Of a DNA stretch of 64,000 nt, positions 8,438 to 17,919 are shown one piece after another. The notes beneath the pieces were generated by a model that ran no database searches, was not told the DNA's origin, and saw only the letters and a program-made list of their open reading frames with translations. This stretch comes from JAGDZR01 sp049115695 (lineage in GTDB: Bacteria; Bacteroidota; Bacteroidia; Cytophagales; Cyclobacteriaceae). The stretch spans positions 62,001 through 126,000 of the forward strand of contig JAGDZR010000001.1 of NCBI GenBank assembly GCA_049115695.1, written 5' to 3'. Position 1 is the stretch's first letter. Every line of letters begins with the position of its first letter. The position numbers were made by a program, and so were the translations under genes.

Positions 8438-9625
8438 TCAGTGTTGAAGATAGATAATTCTTCCTGAATCATCAATGGAAATTGGATTTTCAGGAAAATC
8501 AATTTCGGTCAAAGCTTTGATCTTTAATCCTGCTCGAGACCGTGGGTCAAAAATAGGTCCTAATTTGTAATCTTGAATAAAAGAATGAATTTGTCCTGAA
8601 ATAAATTCACCATCGGGAAGAAGATTCACTTCCAGAATCGGTGCATAGGCATTGGGGCCCTGAAGGTTGAATCTACCATAGGTGAGAAAGTTTCCAAGGC
8701 TGTAAGCAATCAATCTTTCTTTGTATACCTCAATACCTCTTACTACATGAGGACCATGCCCCAGAATTAGGTCAGCACCTTGATCGATCAATAGGTGAGC
8801 AAACTGATACACATTACCCCGATCTTCACCATAATAAAACTCTCTTTTCCTTGTGACATGTTGGTTCTTGGATCCTTCAGCTCCTGCGTGAAAGGAAACA
8901 ATGACCATGTCCGTTAGAGAGTCCAGCAATTGGATTATATCGATTGCTCGTTGTTCATTATGAATGAGAAGTGTGCCTTTGTTAGGAGCAAAGGCAACAA
9001 AGCCAATGGTAAGTTCTTTTTTCCGAATGATTGAGTAGGGATGCTCCATTGATCCAGCATGACTGATTCCCAGAGAGTCTAGTACTTTTTGAGTGTTCGA
9101 CCTCCCGGTAGCCCCAAAATCATTGGCATGATTATTAGCAAGGCTTAACAAATCGAAACCTGACTTAACGAACTGAAAGCTAAGATGATCAGGGGTTCTG
9201 AATAAATAGCATGCTTTAGGGTTTTTACATTCTTTCTGCTCTCCACCTGTTGTGAGAATGACACCCTCAAGATTGCCAAAGGTTAAATCTGTTGAGGTTA
9301 ATGTGGACCTTACCTGCTCCCATAGCTGATTGCCGCTATCCGTAGGCAGATAATAGCTTTTTGGGAAGTTAGTGCCCATCATGATATCACCTACAGCTGA
9401 TAGCGTAAGTGTGTCATACGTCACCCTTGTTAACTCTACTTGAACAGTACTGTCGAGCGTATGAAGGGTATCACCCTTTTGTGTCACATAGATGGGTATT
9501 ATCTCTTTTTCAGTAATAGTCGTGTCTGTAACCGGCAAGGCTTGTTCTACGGCAGGAGTAGTAGAGGTGGGTTGAGCAACCTTACAGCCAATGGCTAATA
9601 AAAGAAACAGGTAACAAAAGCGCAT
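8438..9625 (-). CDS. CapA-like (PGA_cap) metallophosphatase-fold lipoprotein
   Basis: 395 residues from the ATG at 9625. The N-terminus MRFCYLFLLLAIGC is a lipoprotein signal with Cys14 as the lipidation site. The body has calcineurin-like metal-site segments (SAVGDIMMG, GNLEG, LANNHANDFG, HAGAEG, GHGPHVVRG) typical of the CapA/PgsA family, first known from poly-gamma-glutamate capsule synthesis. Whether this one makes a polymer is unknown: no capB or capC gene is in the window. An in-frame ATG at 9640 lies inside the loop of a terminator hairpin and would spoil the signal peptide start, so 9625 was preferred. See the terminator entry for the unusual junction. Confidence 0.85.
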   Translation of the reverse strand: MRFCYLFLLLAIGCKVAQPTSTTPAVEQALPVTDTTITEKEIIPIYVTQKGDTLHTLDSTVQVELTRVTYDTLTLSAVGDIMMGTNFPKSYYLPTDSGNQLWEQVRSTLTSTDLTFGNLEGVILTTGGEQKECKNPKACYLFRTPDHLSFQFVKSGFDLLSLANNHANDFGATGRSNTQKVLDSLGISHAGSMEHPYSIIRKKELTIGFVAFAPNKGTLLIHNEQRAIDIIQLLDSLTDMVIVSFHAGAEGSKNQHVTRKREFYYGEDRGNVYQFAHLLIDQGADLILGHGPHVVRGIEVYKERLIAYSLGNFLTYGRFNLQGPNAYAPILEVNLLPDGEFISGQIHSFIQDYKLGPIFDPRSRAGLKIKALTEIDFPENPISIDDSGRIIYLQH

Positions 9626-9649
9626 AAAAAAGGCCAGCATAAACTGGCC
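9626..9649 (-). terminator. Intrinsic terminator directly before the CapA-like start codon
   Basis: On the minus strand GGCCAG, loop TTTATG, CTGGCC, then six T, and then ATG of the CapA-like gene with no gap. The 6-bp GC-rich stem plus T-run is a textbook Rho-independent terminator for the M23 peptidase gene, which ends 25 bases upstream. Because it abuts the next start codon, any read-through transcript carries it in its ribosome-access region. Confidence 0.8.
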
Positions 9650-9674
9650 ACATAATTAAATATTTTTTTTGACT

Positions 9675-10658
9675 CTAGTATGAACCGAGTGCTTGATTCT
9701 CAATAGAAGACAGTCGCAGGATTTCTTCATATTCTTCTGGAGAAAGATCTCTATTGAAATAATGTATCGGATTCACCTTTTTACCATTTAAAACAACTTC
9801 GTAATGCAAATGAGGAGCAGTTGATTTCCCAGAGTTACCGGAATAACCAATTAAGTCGCCTCTTTTTACCTTTTGCCCTTTTTTGACATTGAACATATCA
9901 AGATGTGCATACTTGGTACGATATCCAAAACCATGGTCAATCTCAATTTGTCTGCCATATCCAGACAGTGAGGATCTTGTCCAACGAATTGTACCATCTC
10001 CGGTGGCATAGACTGGCGTTCCTACTTCTAATGAAAAATCACACCCTTCATGCATCCTTCTGATTTTATGAATTGGGTCAATTCTATAGCCGAATCCGGA
10101 CGAAAATCTTTTCAGGTCTTTGTTTGATACAGGCTGTATTGCCGGTAAAGAAGCCATCATAGTTTCCTTACTACGCGCTAGTTCAACAATGTCATCATAA
10201 GACTTGGTCTGGATGTACATTTTCTTTTTAAGCTTATCCAAGCGCTTAAGGTTTTCAGCAACCAATTCCTCTCGCTCGAGTCCTTTGTCCATCAGTTCCT
10301 TATAACGATTGGATCCTCCTGTTCCAGCTTCTCTTACTTGCTCTGGTATCGGGTCTACTCCAAATATTACCCTGTAAATATTATCGTCACGATCCTGGAG
10401 ACTTGCTAACACATTGTTAGTTTCCTCAAGTTCGTTAGACAACAATTCATAGTAAAGTGTAAGCTCGGAGTTCTCTTTTCTAAGTTGAGCTTCTTCTGGA
10501 GATTCAAAGTATACCACATAGAGATATACAAACCCTAACGCAACTATCATTGATAGGGTGAAAAAACCTAAAGTGTTCCAGATAATGTCCCATGTTGATA
10601 CTTTAATTCTTTCGTACCTACATGACTCTGTATCGTAATAATACTTTATTCTTGCCAT
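9675..10658 (-). CDS. M23-family peptidoglycan endopeptidase, membrane-anchored
   Basis: 327 residues. One membrane segment (about 27-50) follows a short cytoplasmic N-terminus. A coiled-coil-rich stretch (about 55-165) comes next, then a C-terminal LytM/M23 domain with the zinc motifs MHEGCDF and HLHYEV, SGFGYRIDPI and the G-rich GYSGNSG. The fold is that of periplasmic zinc endopeptidases, or their activators, that cut cross-links in the cell wall during growth and division. The membrane-coiled coil-M23 order resembles MepM/EnvC-like proteins of Bacteroidota. It is divergent from alaS and ends at an intrinsic terminator. Confidence 0.92.
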   Translation of the reverse strand: MARIKYYYDTESCRYERIKVSTWDIIWNTLGFFTLSMIVALGFVYLYVVYFESPEEAQLRKENSELTLYYELLSNELEETNNVLASLQDRDDNIYRVIFGVDPIPEQVREAGTGGSNRYKELMDKGLEREELVAENLKRLDKLKKKMYIQTKSYDDIVELARSKETMMASLPAIQPVSNKDLKRFSSGFGYRIDPIHKIRRMHEGCDFSLEVGTPVYATGDGTIRWTRSSLSGYGRQIEIDHGFGYRTKYAHLDMFNVKKGQKVKRGDLIGYSGNSGKSTAPHLHYEVVLNGKKVNPIHYFNRDLSPEEYEEILRLSSIENQALGSY

Positions 10659-10680
10659 TGATTTTTTAGCGGTAAGTTTG
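10652..10680 (+). promoter_or_regulatory. Candidate alaS promoter
   Basis: TTG at 10652-10654 and TAAGTTTG at 10673-10680 match the Bacteroidota -33/-7 pattern with an 18-base spacer (consensus about 19). The -33 part overlaps the first codons of the divergent M23 gene. Transcription would start near 10687, giving a leader of about 100 bases. Confidence 0.35.
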
Positions 10681-10727
10681 CGGCCACAAGCTGATCATTT
10701 CCTTTAGGTTTAGGCAACTGACAGATG

Positions 10728-10735
10728 CAAATTTA
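10728..10735 (-). promoter_or_regulatory. Candidate -7 element for the M23 peptidase gene
   Basis: Read on the minus strand this is TAAATTTG (TAnnTTTG). It lies 69 bases upstream of the M23 start, and no good -33 element is visible. Confidence 0.25.
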
Positions 10736-10788
10736 CGAATTTTATAAAATATTTCTAACTCTATTTAGAATCAGGGACTAGGGGACAG

Positions 10789-13419
10789 ATGGAATCAAAG
10801 GTAATACGTCAAAAGTTTCTTTCTTTTTTTGAATCAAAAACACACAAAATAGTACCGTCAGCACCTATTGTGGTGCAAAATGATCCGACACTGATGTTCA
10901 CCAATGCGGGGATGAATCAGTTTAAAGATTTTTTTCTAGGTAACAAAGTTGCGTCCGAAAAACGTGTAACAGACACCCAAAAGTGCTTGAGAGTGTCTGG
11001 AAAGCACAACGATTTAGAGGAGGTTGGGTTTGATACCTACCACCACACCATGTTTGAAATGCTTGGTAATTGGTCGTTTGGTGATTACTTCAAGAAAGAG
11101 GCTATAGAGTGGGCATGGGAGCTACTTACGCAAGTTTATCAACTACCTGAAGATCGTATGTATGTTACGGTATTCGAAGGAGACAAAGCTGAAGGACTCA
11201 AGCCGGATGACGAAGCAAGAGCATATTGGAAATCAGCAATCTCTGAGGATCGAATCCTGAATGGTAACAAGAAGGACAACTTCTGGGAAATGGGTGATGC
11301 AGGCCCATGTGGCCCATGTTCTGAAATTCACATTGACCTTCGGCCACAGGATGAAATAGACAAGGTGTCTGGAAAAGATTTGGTCAATCAGGATCATCCA
11401 CAAGTGGTTGAGGTCTGGAACCTGGTATTTATTCAGTTCAACAGACTTTCAAATGGGTCATTGGAATCATTACCCGATAAACATGTCGATACCGGCATGG
11501 GGTTTGAACGGCTTGCCATGGCGATTCAGGGGAAACAGTCCAATTATGACACGGATGTATTTCAACCGATCATTCAGCGGGTAGCTAAACGAGCGGGAAA
11601 GACATATGGAGATGCCGAACAGACTGATGTGGCAATTCGTGTGATTGCAGATCATATTCGAGCCATTTCATTTACGATAGCGGATGGACAGTTACCGAGT
11701 AATGCCAAGGCCGGTTATGTCATTCGTCGAATACTCAGAAGAGCTGTTCGGTACGGCTATACCTTCTTAAACTTTAATGAACCGTTTCTGAATGAATTGG
11801 TGCCAATGCTGGCAGATCAGTTTGCAGAGACGTTTCCAGAGCTACAAACTCAGCAAGATTTTGTAGCCAAGGTGATAAAAGAGGAAGAAGTGTCATTCCT
11901 AAGAACACTTGAGAAAGGATTGAAGCGATTTGAGGCGCTAAAGCCTTCGATCAAAAATAGTACAGTGGATGGAACTGCTGCCTTTGAATTATATGATACT
12001 TACGGATTTCCATTAGACCTTACAGCGCTTATCGCAAGAGAGAATGGTCTGGAGATCGACGAAGCGGGTTTTGAAGCCGAAATGGCAAAGCAAAAAGAGC
12101 GGTCTAAAAGCGCGGCTCAACAGGATACTGGCGACTGGGTTGTTGTGCATGAGGATGATGAGCATTCACAATTTGTTGGATACGAACATTTGGAAGCTGA
12201 ATCAAGAATTTTAAGGTATCGAAAAGTCAATCAGCAAGGGAAAGATTTATATCAGTTAGTACTCGATACTACACCATTCTATGCAGAAAGTGGTGGTCAG
12301 GTAGGAGATAAGGGACTGTTGATCTCGGAAGCAGATAAAGTGGAAATCTTCGACACAAAAAAGGAGAATGAATTGTACGTTCATTTTACTAAAAAATTAC
12401 CATCCGATCCTTCAGCCATTTTCAAAGCAACAGTCAATACCCGAAAACGAGCACTAACTGAAAATAATCATTCTGCTACGCATTTGCTTCACGCTGCACT
12501 CAGGACAGTACTTGGAGATCATGTACAACAAAGAGGGTCTTTGGTGAATGAAAAAATATTGCGATTCGATTTCTCACATTTCGCGAAAATGGAAGACAAA
12601 GAATTGGCTGAAGTAGAGCGAATTGTGAATGAACGAGTACGTGAGGGTATTCTTCTTGATGAGAAGCGTAATGTTCCAATAGAAGAAGCCAAGTCACTTG
12701 GTGCAATGGCGCTTTTTGGTGAAAAATATGGTGAATATGTACGCGTTATCACTTTTGATCAACAGTATTCAGTAGAGCTATGTGGTGGAACACATGTGAC
12801 CTCTACAAGTCAGATTGGAAATTTCAAGATCATTGCAGAGTCGTCGATAGCGGCAGGAGTGAGAAGGATTGAGGCAGTTACTGGTGAGGCAGCCGATCAA
12901 TTTGTGCATGAAAAAATATCAACATTAGATCAAGTAAACGAAATACTAAAAAACCCAAAAGATGTAGTCAAAGCAGTTCAGGCACTTTTAAATGAAAGGC
13001 AGGAACTGAATAAAACGGTTGAGCATTTAGTTAGAGAACAGTCTAAAGCTATCAAGCAGGACTTATTAAGGAGTGTGGAGCAAGTTGGGGGAGTTAACCT
13101 GATTGTTCATCAAGGTAAATTTGAGGATGCCGACGCTATTAAGCAGTTGGCCTTTGAGTTGAAACGAGAGCTTGATAACCTGATTTTATTGATTGGAGCA
13201 GAGGTGAAAGGGAAACCCAACCTTACAGTGATGCTGTCAGACAATCTTGTTGCTGATAAAAGTTTGAATGCTGGCGAAATGGTTCGTGCCATGGCAAAAG
13301 CAATCAAGGGAGGTGGAGGTGGACAGCCTTTTTACGCCACGGCGGGAGGTAAAGACACCTCGGGACTGGACAATGCACTCAAAGCCGGAAAAGAGATCGT
13401 CGAATCAAAATTGAGTTGA
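10789..13419 (+). CDS. alaS: Alanyl-tRNA synthetase
   Basis: 876 residues, the expected length for bacterial AlaRS. The class II catalytic core is at the N-terminus (RQKFLSFFESKTHKIVPSAP, LMFTNAGMNQFKDFFLG, YHHTMFEMLGNWSFGDYF). The editing domain carries the zinc motif His561-x3-His565 (NHSATHLLH) and Cys665-x3-His669 (CGGTH). A C-Ala domain ends with the glycine-rich GGGGGQPFYATAGG. It charges tRNA-Ala and clears mischarged Ser or Gly. gatB follows after 9 bases, so two translation genes are probably co-transcribed. Confidence 0.98.
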   Translation: MESKVIRQKFLSFFESKTHKIVPSAPIVVQNDPTLMFTNAGMNQFKDFFLGNKVASEKRVTDTQKCLRVSGKHNDLEEVGFDTYHHTMFEMLGNWSFGDYFKKEAIEWAWELLTQVYQLPEDRMYVTVFEGDKAEGLKPDDEARAYWKSAISEDRILNGNKKDNFWEMGDAGPCGPCSEIHIDLRPQDEIDKVSGKDLVNQDHPQVVEVWNLVFIQFNRLSNGSLESLPDKHVDTGMGFERLAMAIQGKQSNYDTDVFQPIIQRVAKRAGKTYGDAEQTDVAIRVIADHIRAISFTIADGQLPSNAKAGYVIRRILRRAVRYGYTFLNFNEPFLNELVPMLADQFAETFPELQTQQDFVAKVIKEEEVSFLRTLEKGLKRFEALKPSIKNSTVDGTAAFELYDTYGFPLDLTALIARENGLEIDEAGFEAEMAKQKERSKSAAQQDTGDWVVVHEDDEHSQFVGYEHLEAESRILRYRKVNQQGKDLYQLVLDTTPFYAESGGQVGDKGLLISEADKVEIFDTKKENELYVHFTKKLPSDPSAIFKATVNTRKRALTENNHSATHLLHAALRTVLGDHVQQRGSLVNEKILRFDFSHFAKMEDKELAEVERIVNERVREGILLDEKRNVPIEEAKSLGAMALFGEKYGEYVRVITFDQQYSVELCGGTHVTSTSQIGNFKIIAESSIAAGVRRIEAVTGEAADQFVHEKISTLDQVNEILKNPKDVVKAVQALLNERQELNKTVEHLVREQSKAIKQDLLRSVEQVGGVNLIVHQGKFEDADAIKQLAFELKRELDNLILLIGAEVKGKPNLTVMLSDNLVADKSLNAGEMVRAMAKAIKGGGGGQPFYATAGGKDTSGLDNALKAGKEIVESKLS

Positions 13420-13428
13420 TAAGGGTAA

Positions 13429-14874
13429 ATGAGTAGCGAAGAGATTTACGAACCAGTCATTGGGCTTGAGGTTCATGTGCAGCTTGCCACGAAGAGTAAG
13501 ATTTTTTCTTCTGATCAAAATTCATTTGGTCAGGAACCCAACACAAACATTGGAGCTGTTACCATGGCTCATCCGGGAACACTTCCGCTTGTAAGCAAGG
13601 AGGTAGTAGAATTGGCGATGAAAATGGGCTTGGCCTTGGACTGTGATATAACAAGGTATTTGATCTTTGATAGGAAGAATTATTTTTATCCGGATCTACC
13701 TAAGGGTTATCAAATTACACAGGATGCAACACCCATTTGTCAAAATGGTGGACTTGAAATTTTGGTGGATCAAAAAAGCTATTTCATTGAGCTGACCAAG
13801 ATTCACCTGGAGGAAGATGCGGGTAAATCCATTCATGTTGACGGGTCAAATTATACACACGTTGATTTGAACCGGGCAGGAGTGCCGCTAATTGAGATTG
13901 TCACGGAACCATGTGTCGAGAATGCTGAGCAAGCAGCTGCATTTCTTACAGAGATACGGAAAATTATAAGGTATCTGAGAGTGAGTGATGGTAATATGGA
14001 GGAGGGATCCATGCGTTGTGATGCTAATATATCCATTAGAAGAAAGGGTGAAGAGCTAGGTAGTAAAGTGGAGGTTAAGAACATGAACTCTATCCGAAAT
14101 GTGAAAAGAGCAATTAATGTTGAAATTGCTCGTCAACGCAAGTTGAAATCAGTTGGAGAAGAAATCATTTCAGAAACCCGAACGTACGATCCCAATAGTA
14201 ATACAACTTCGGGGATGCGAACCAAGGAAGAATTGAATGATTATAGATACTTCCCTGAACCAGATATAAGTCCAATAGTGATAAGCGATGAGTGGCTGCA
14301 AGAAGTCAAACAGCGTATGCACGCACTTCCTTCAGTAGTGAAGGCTCAATTAATTGATGAGTATAAATTGTCTGAGTACAATGCAGGCCTGATCAGTGAA
14401 GAGCGCGAGTTTGCAGATTATTACTTCGAGCTGGTAAAAACTACTTCAGCCTATAAAAGTGCAGCGAACTGGGTCCTGGGTGCTGTAAAATCCTTTATTA
14501 ACAAAGAAGGCATCAGTATCGAACAATTTCGATTAAATCCGGCGCAACTCGGAGAATTGATTAATCTTGTCGAAGAAGGAAAGGTAAGTCACACTGCTGC
14601 GAATCAACAGCTATTTAAGTATTTGCTTGACAATGATGTTGAACCATTGGCAGCCGCAGAACGTTTAAATTTGATCCAAAGTGGAGATCAGAATGAAATT
14701 CAGACCCTGGTAGATGAAGTGTTGAACGCGCACCCCGAGAAAGTGAAGGCATATCATAATGGAAAAAAGGGACTGGCAGGAATGTTTATGGGAGAATTAA
14801 TGAAAAAGGCAAAAGGACTTGACCCAAAAGTCGCCAACCAGTTGATAAGAGAAACACTTGAGAAATTAAAGTAA
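13429..14874 (+). CDS. gatB: Asp/Glu-tRNA amidotransferase subunit B
   Basis: 481 residues with GatB signatures: EVHVQLATKSKIFS, PGTLPLVSKEVVELAMKMG, FDRKNYFYPDLPKGYQITQ, DGNMEEGSMRCDANIS, KVEVKNMNS and YRYFPEPD. A C-terminal YqeY-like helical tail ends in GLAMF-type GLAGMFMGELMKKAKG. With GatA and GatC it converts Glu-tRNA-Gln (and in many bacteria Asp-tRNA-Asn) to the amide form; GatB holds the kinase site and recognises the tRNA. gatA and gatC are not in the window. It starts 9 bases after alaS and ends 1 base before the next ATG. Confidence 0.97.
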   Translation: MSSEEIYEPVIGLEVHVQLATKSKIFSSDQNSFGQEPNTNIGAVTMAHPGTLPLVSKEVVELAMKMGLALDCDITRYLIFDRKNYFYPDLPKGYQITQDATPICQNGGLEILVDQKSYFIELTKIHLEEDAGKSIHVDGSNYTHVDLNRAGVPLIEIVTEPCVENAEQAAAFLTEIRKIIRYLRVSDGNMEEGSMRCDANISIRRKGEELGSKVEVKNMNSIRNVKRAINVEIARQRKLKSVGEEIISETRTYDPNSNTTSGMRTKEELNDYRYFPEPDISPIVISDEWLQEVKQRMHALPSVVKAQLIDEYKLSEYNAGLISEEREFADYYFELVKTTSAYKSAANWVLGAVKSFINKEGISIEQFRLNPAQLGELINLVEEGKVSHTAANQQLFKYLLDNDVEPLAAAERLNLIQSGDQNEIQTLVDEVLNAHPEKVKAYHNGKKGLAGMFMGELMKKAKGLDPKVANQLIRETLEKLK

Positions 14875-14875
14875 A

Positions 14876-15985
14876 ATGAGAACAGCATTAACATTATTCA
14901 TTGCATCAACCCTAATGATAGGTTGTGGTGCAAGTCAGTCTGGCACTAACCGAATATCAGGCACAGTTGAGAATCCAACAGTCGATGGCGTAATGCTTTT
15001 GAGTAGACTGACAGCCGATGGACTACTTCCAATGGATAGTGTGGACATAGATGAGAATGGTAATTTTGAATTCTATCTAAACATTGCCAAACCGGAGTTT
15101 TATCGACTCAATGTGATGAATCGTCAGCAGATCAATTTGGTTTTGACAGCAAATGATGTAGATGTCAATATTGAGGCTAGCGGACAAGGAGCAACTGCAA
15201 AAAGTAATGTAACTGGTTCTACTGGAACTGACTTTGTTGAGTCAATCGATAGTATCGCAAGAAAGAAGCAAAGCGATACACAATTGCTGAATCAGGAAGC
15301 AATGCAGGCTAGACAACAAGGGAATAACAATTTGATGAATGAGATCGCTGAACAGTATTATAAGCTTATGGCGAAGCATGATAAGGGACTCAAACAAAAG
15401 ATTTGGGAATCTCGTGAGTCTATTGCAGGCTTATACGGCATGAACTATCTGGACCTTGAAGCGGAGTTTACTTTTGCAGATAGTGTAGCAAGTCATTTTA
15501 ATAAAGCCTACCCGGATCACCTGTTGACTCAGGACTTAGTATCAAGAGTTGACAACATGAGGGTATTGGCTGTGGGTGCCGATGCGCCGGAAATTTTATT
15601 ACCTACTCCAGATGGAGAAGAATTAGCACTGAGCTCATTACGTGGGAAATATGTGTTGATAGACTTTTGGGCAGCCTGGTGTAAGCCTTGCCGTATGGAA
15701 AATCCGAACGTACTGGCGCTGTACAAGCAGTACGGAGGAGAGGAGTTTGAAATACTAGGTGTAAGTCTGGATCGAAAAAAGGAGGACTGGGTAAAAGCAA
15801 TCGCCGATGATGGCTTGCCTTGGAAGCACGTATCAGACTTAAAGTATTTCAATTCAGAGGCTGCCAGGATCTATCAGATCAATGCTATTCCTGCTACCTA
15901 CTTGATTGGGCCGGATGGAAAGATCGTTGCTAAAAATCTAAGAGGAGCCACACTTCGTGCAAAACTGCAGGAGCTATTTGGGTAA
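14876..15985 (+). CDS. TlpA/ResA-like thioredoxin-fold lipoprotein
   Basis: 369 residues. A lipoprotein signal ends at Cys17 (STLMIGC). The first half (about 25-110) looks like the DUF4369 beta-rich domain common before thioredoxin domains in Bacteroidota, followed by a helical linker. The C-terminal thioredoxin domain has WAAWCKPC with Cys269 and Cys272, and the cis-proline loop INAIPATYLI. It probably reduces or shuffles disulfides in the cell envelope while attached to a membrane. The start lies 1 base after gatB stops, so it may share the alaS-gatB transcript; no functional link to translation is apparent. Confidence 0.88.
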   Translation: MRTALTLFIASTLMIGCGASQSGTNRISGTVENPTVDGVMLLSRLTADGLLPMDSVDIDENGNFEFYLNIAKPEFYRLNVMNRQQINLVLTANDVDVNIEASGQGATAKSNVTGSTGTDFVESIDSIARKKQSDTQLLNQEAMQARQQGNNNLMNEIAEQYYKLMAKHDKGLKQKIWESRESIAGLYGMNYLDLEAEFTFADSVASHFNKAYPDHLLTQDLVSRVDNMRVLAVGADAPEILLPTPDGEELALSSLRGKYVLIDFWAAWCKPCRMENPNVLALYKQYGGEEFEILGVSLDRKKEDWVKAIADDGLPWKHVSDLKYFNSEAARIYQINAIPATYLIGPDGKIVAKNLRGATLRAKLQELFG

Positions 15986-16199
15986 GGCTTTCTTTGTAAA
16001 GCACTTTAAGTAAAGTTGAGAACTATTTTCATCCTAATGACACTAGTCTTATGGACAGCTGATTGTTGAGGAGGTAAATAAACATTAAACCCTATAGTTT
16101 ACAGAGAAACGAGTTGTTCAAGTAAATGCTTCAATTTGATATAATTTAGTATGCGGTATCAATAACCTTCTACTATTTCACACATTATAATTGATTCAA

Positions 16200-17753
16200 A
16201 TGAATAGCGTATTGCTCAGACTTTTCTCTATATCACTTGCTGTAACTTTATTTTCTTGTATCGAATCCAATCGAAAGGAGCAGGATGACATGCAACCTTC
16301 AAAACCAAATATCTTGATTATTTATCTCGATGATTTGGGATATGGTGATGTTGGATTCAATGGAGGAACTGGTATCAAAACACCAAACTTTGACCGACTA
16401 GCGAGCCAAGGATTGAATTTCACCAATGGCTATGCTTCCTCAGCTACTTGCACACCAAGCCGATATGCACTCTTGACAGGTGTTTATCCCTGGAGAAACA
16501 AAAATGCAAGAATCCTGCCTGGAACAGCGCCATTGTTGATAGACACAGCTCAGATGACCATTCCAAAGATGTTGAAGACTCAAGGATATCATACTGGTAT
16601 TGTGGGTAAGTGGCATTTGGGACTTGGAACAGGTTATGTCAACTGGAATGAGACAGTGTCTCCAGGACCTAATGAAGTAGGTTTTGATTACTCATATATC
16701 ATGGCGGCTACTCAAGATCGTGTGCCGACTGTATACATCGAAAACGGAGATGTAGTTGGACTTGATCCTGAAGATCCCATAGAAATCAGTTATGATAAGA
16801 ATTTTGAAGGTGAGCCTACTGGCAAGGACAATCCTGAGTTGCTGAAAATGAAATGGCATCACGGACACAATAGCAGCATCGTGAATGGCATTCCTAGAAT
16901 TGGATTTATGAAAGGAGGAGATGCAGCAAAGTGGGTGGATGAAGATATGGCAGATCACTTTTTAGCAAAGGCTCAAGCCTATGTCAAAGCGCGTAAAAAT
17001 GAACCATTCTTTTTGTTTTATCCTATGCAGCAACCGCACGTACCCAGAACTCCACACCCTCGATTCGTTGGAAAGACCGGTTTGGGGCCAAGAGGAGACG
17101 TAATTGCTGAAGCGGATTGGATGGTCGGTGAGCTGGTGAAGACGCTAGAAGAGCAAGGCGTTTTGGATAATACACTGATCCTTTTCTCTAGCGATAACGG
17201 ACCCGTGTTAAATGATGGGTACTATGATGATTCCGATACCAAGAATGGAGATCATACCCCAGCGGGTCCTTACAGAGGTGGAAAATACAGTTTGTTTGAG
17301 GCTGGTACGCATGTGCCATTCTTCACTTACTGGAAAGGAAAGATTACATCGGGTACCTCTGATGCTTTGGTTTGTCAGATGGATTTTCTTTCATCTCTGG
17401 CAAGCTTCGTGGGAAGTGATGAACGTGTGGCAGATAGTCAGGATTTAATGGATGTGTTTTTAGGAAAGAGTCAGCAGGGTAGAGACAATCTGGTCATTGA
17501 AGCGACTTCCCGTACAGCTTTTAGAAAAGATAATTGGGTAATGATTCCTCCTTATAAGGGACCAGCGATCAATAAACAAGTCAATATTGAGTTGGCAAAT
17601 AGTGCGGAATATCAACTTTATGATTTGAATGCTGACATTGGCCAACAGCAAAACCTTGTACAGTCGAATCAAGAGAAGTTGAAGGAGTTAATGGCTGAAT
17701 ATCAATCAATTAGAGGAGTTCAGGGTGAGGTAGAGCAACTGGAATTGAAGTGA
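16200..17753 (+). CDS. Formylglycine-dependent sulfatase, lipoprotein
   Basis: 517 residues from ATG 16200. A lipoprotein signal ends at Cys20 (TLFSC). The alkaline-phosphatase-superfamily core is clear: NILIIYLDDLGYGD with Asp44/Asp45 as metal ligands, the sulfatase motif CTPSR with Cys84 to be converted to formylglycine, GKWHLG, and FSSDNGP. It hydrolyses sulfate esters, probably on sulfated polysaccharides or glycosides outside the cytoplasm; the exact substrate is not readable. The anaerobic or aerobic maturase is not in the window. The 214 bases upstream hold no gene or clear promoter. The SMP-30-type gene follows on the same strand. Confidence 0.93.
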   Translation: MNSVLLRLFSISLAVTLFSCIESNRKEQDDMQPSKPNILIIYLDDLGYGDVGFNGGTGIKTPNFDRLASQGLNFTNGYASSATCTPSRYALLTGVYPWRNKNARILPGTAPLLIDTAQMTIPKMLKTQGYHTGIVGKWHLGLGTGYVNWNETVSPGPNEVGFDYSYIMAATQDRVPTVYIENGDVVGLDPEDPIEISYDKNFEGEPTGKDNPELLKMKWHHGHNSSIVNGIPRIGFMKGGDAAKWVDEDMADHFLAKAQAYVKARKNEPFFLFYPMQQPHVPRTPHPRFVGKTGLGPRGDVIAEADWMVGELVKTLEEQGVLDNTLILFSSDNGPVLNDGYYDDSDTKNGDHTPAGPYRGGKYSLFEAGTHVPFFTYWKGKITSGTSDALVCQMDFLSSLASFVGSDERVADSQDLMDVFLGKSQQGRDNLVIEATSRTAFRKDNWVMIPPYKGPAINKQVNIELANSAEYQLYDLNADIGQQQNLVQSNQEKLKELMAEYQSIRGVQGEVEQLELK

Positions 17754-17919
17754 TGTTAAAATAGTACTACTCTTCATTCTTTATTGAATAAAATCCTTAA
17801 AATCAGAAGATTGAATATCACTAATTCAATCAATTCTTTTAATATTTTTTGTGGTACTTGATACAACACAAGTGTAGACACATGAATATGTTTGATAATT
17901 CAAGGATTAATTTTAACAA

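Noticed and set aside
15986..16020. Short stem GCTTT/AAAGC after the TlpA-like gene, considered as a terminator.
   Set aside because: Only 5 weak pairs and no T-run; too poor to call.
17820..17894. AT-rich stretch before the SMP-30 gene as a full promoter.
   Set aside because: TATGTTTG fits a -7 box but the only TTG upstream is 26 bases away, outside the usual spacer.
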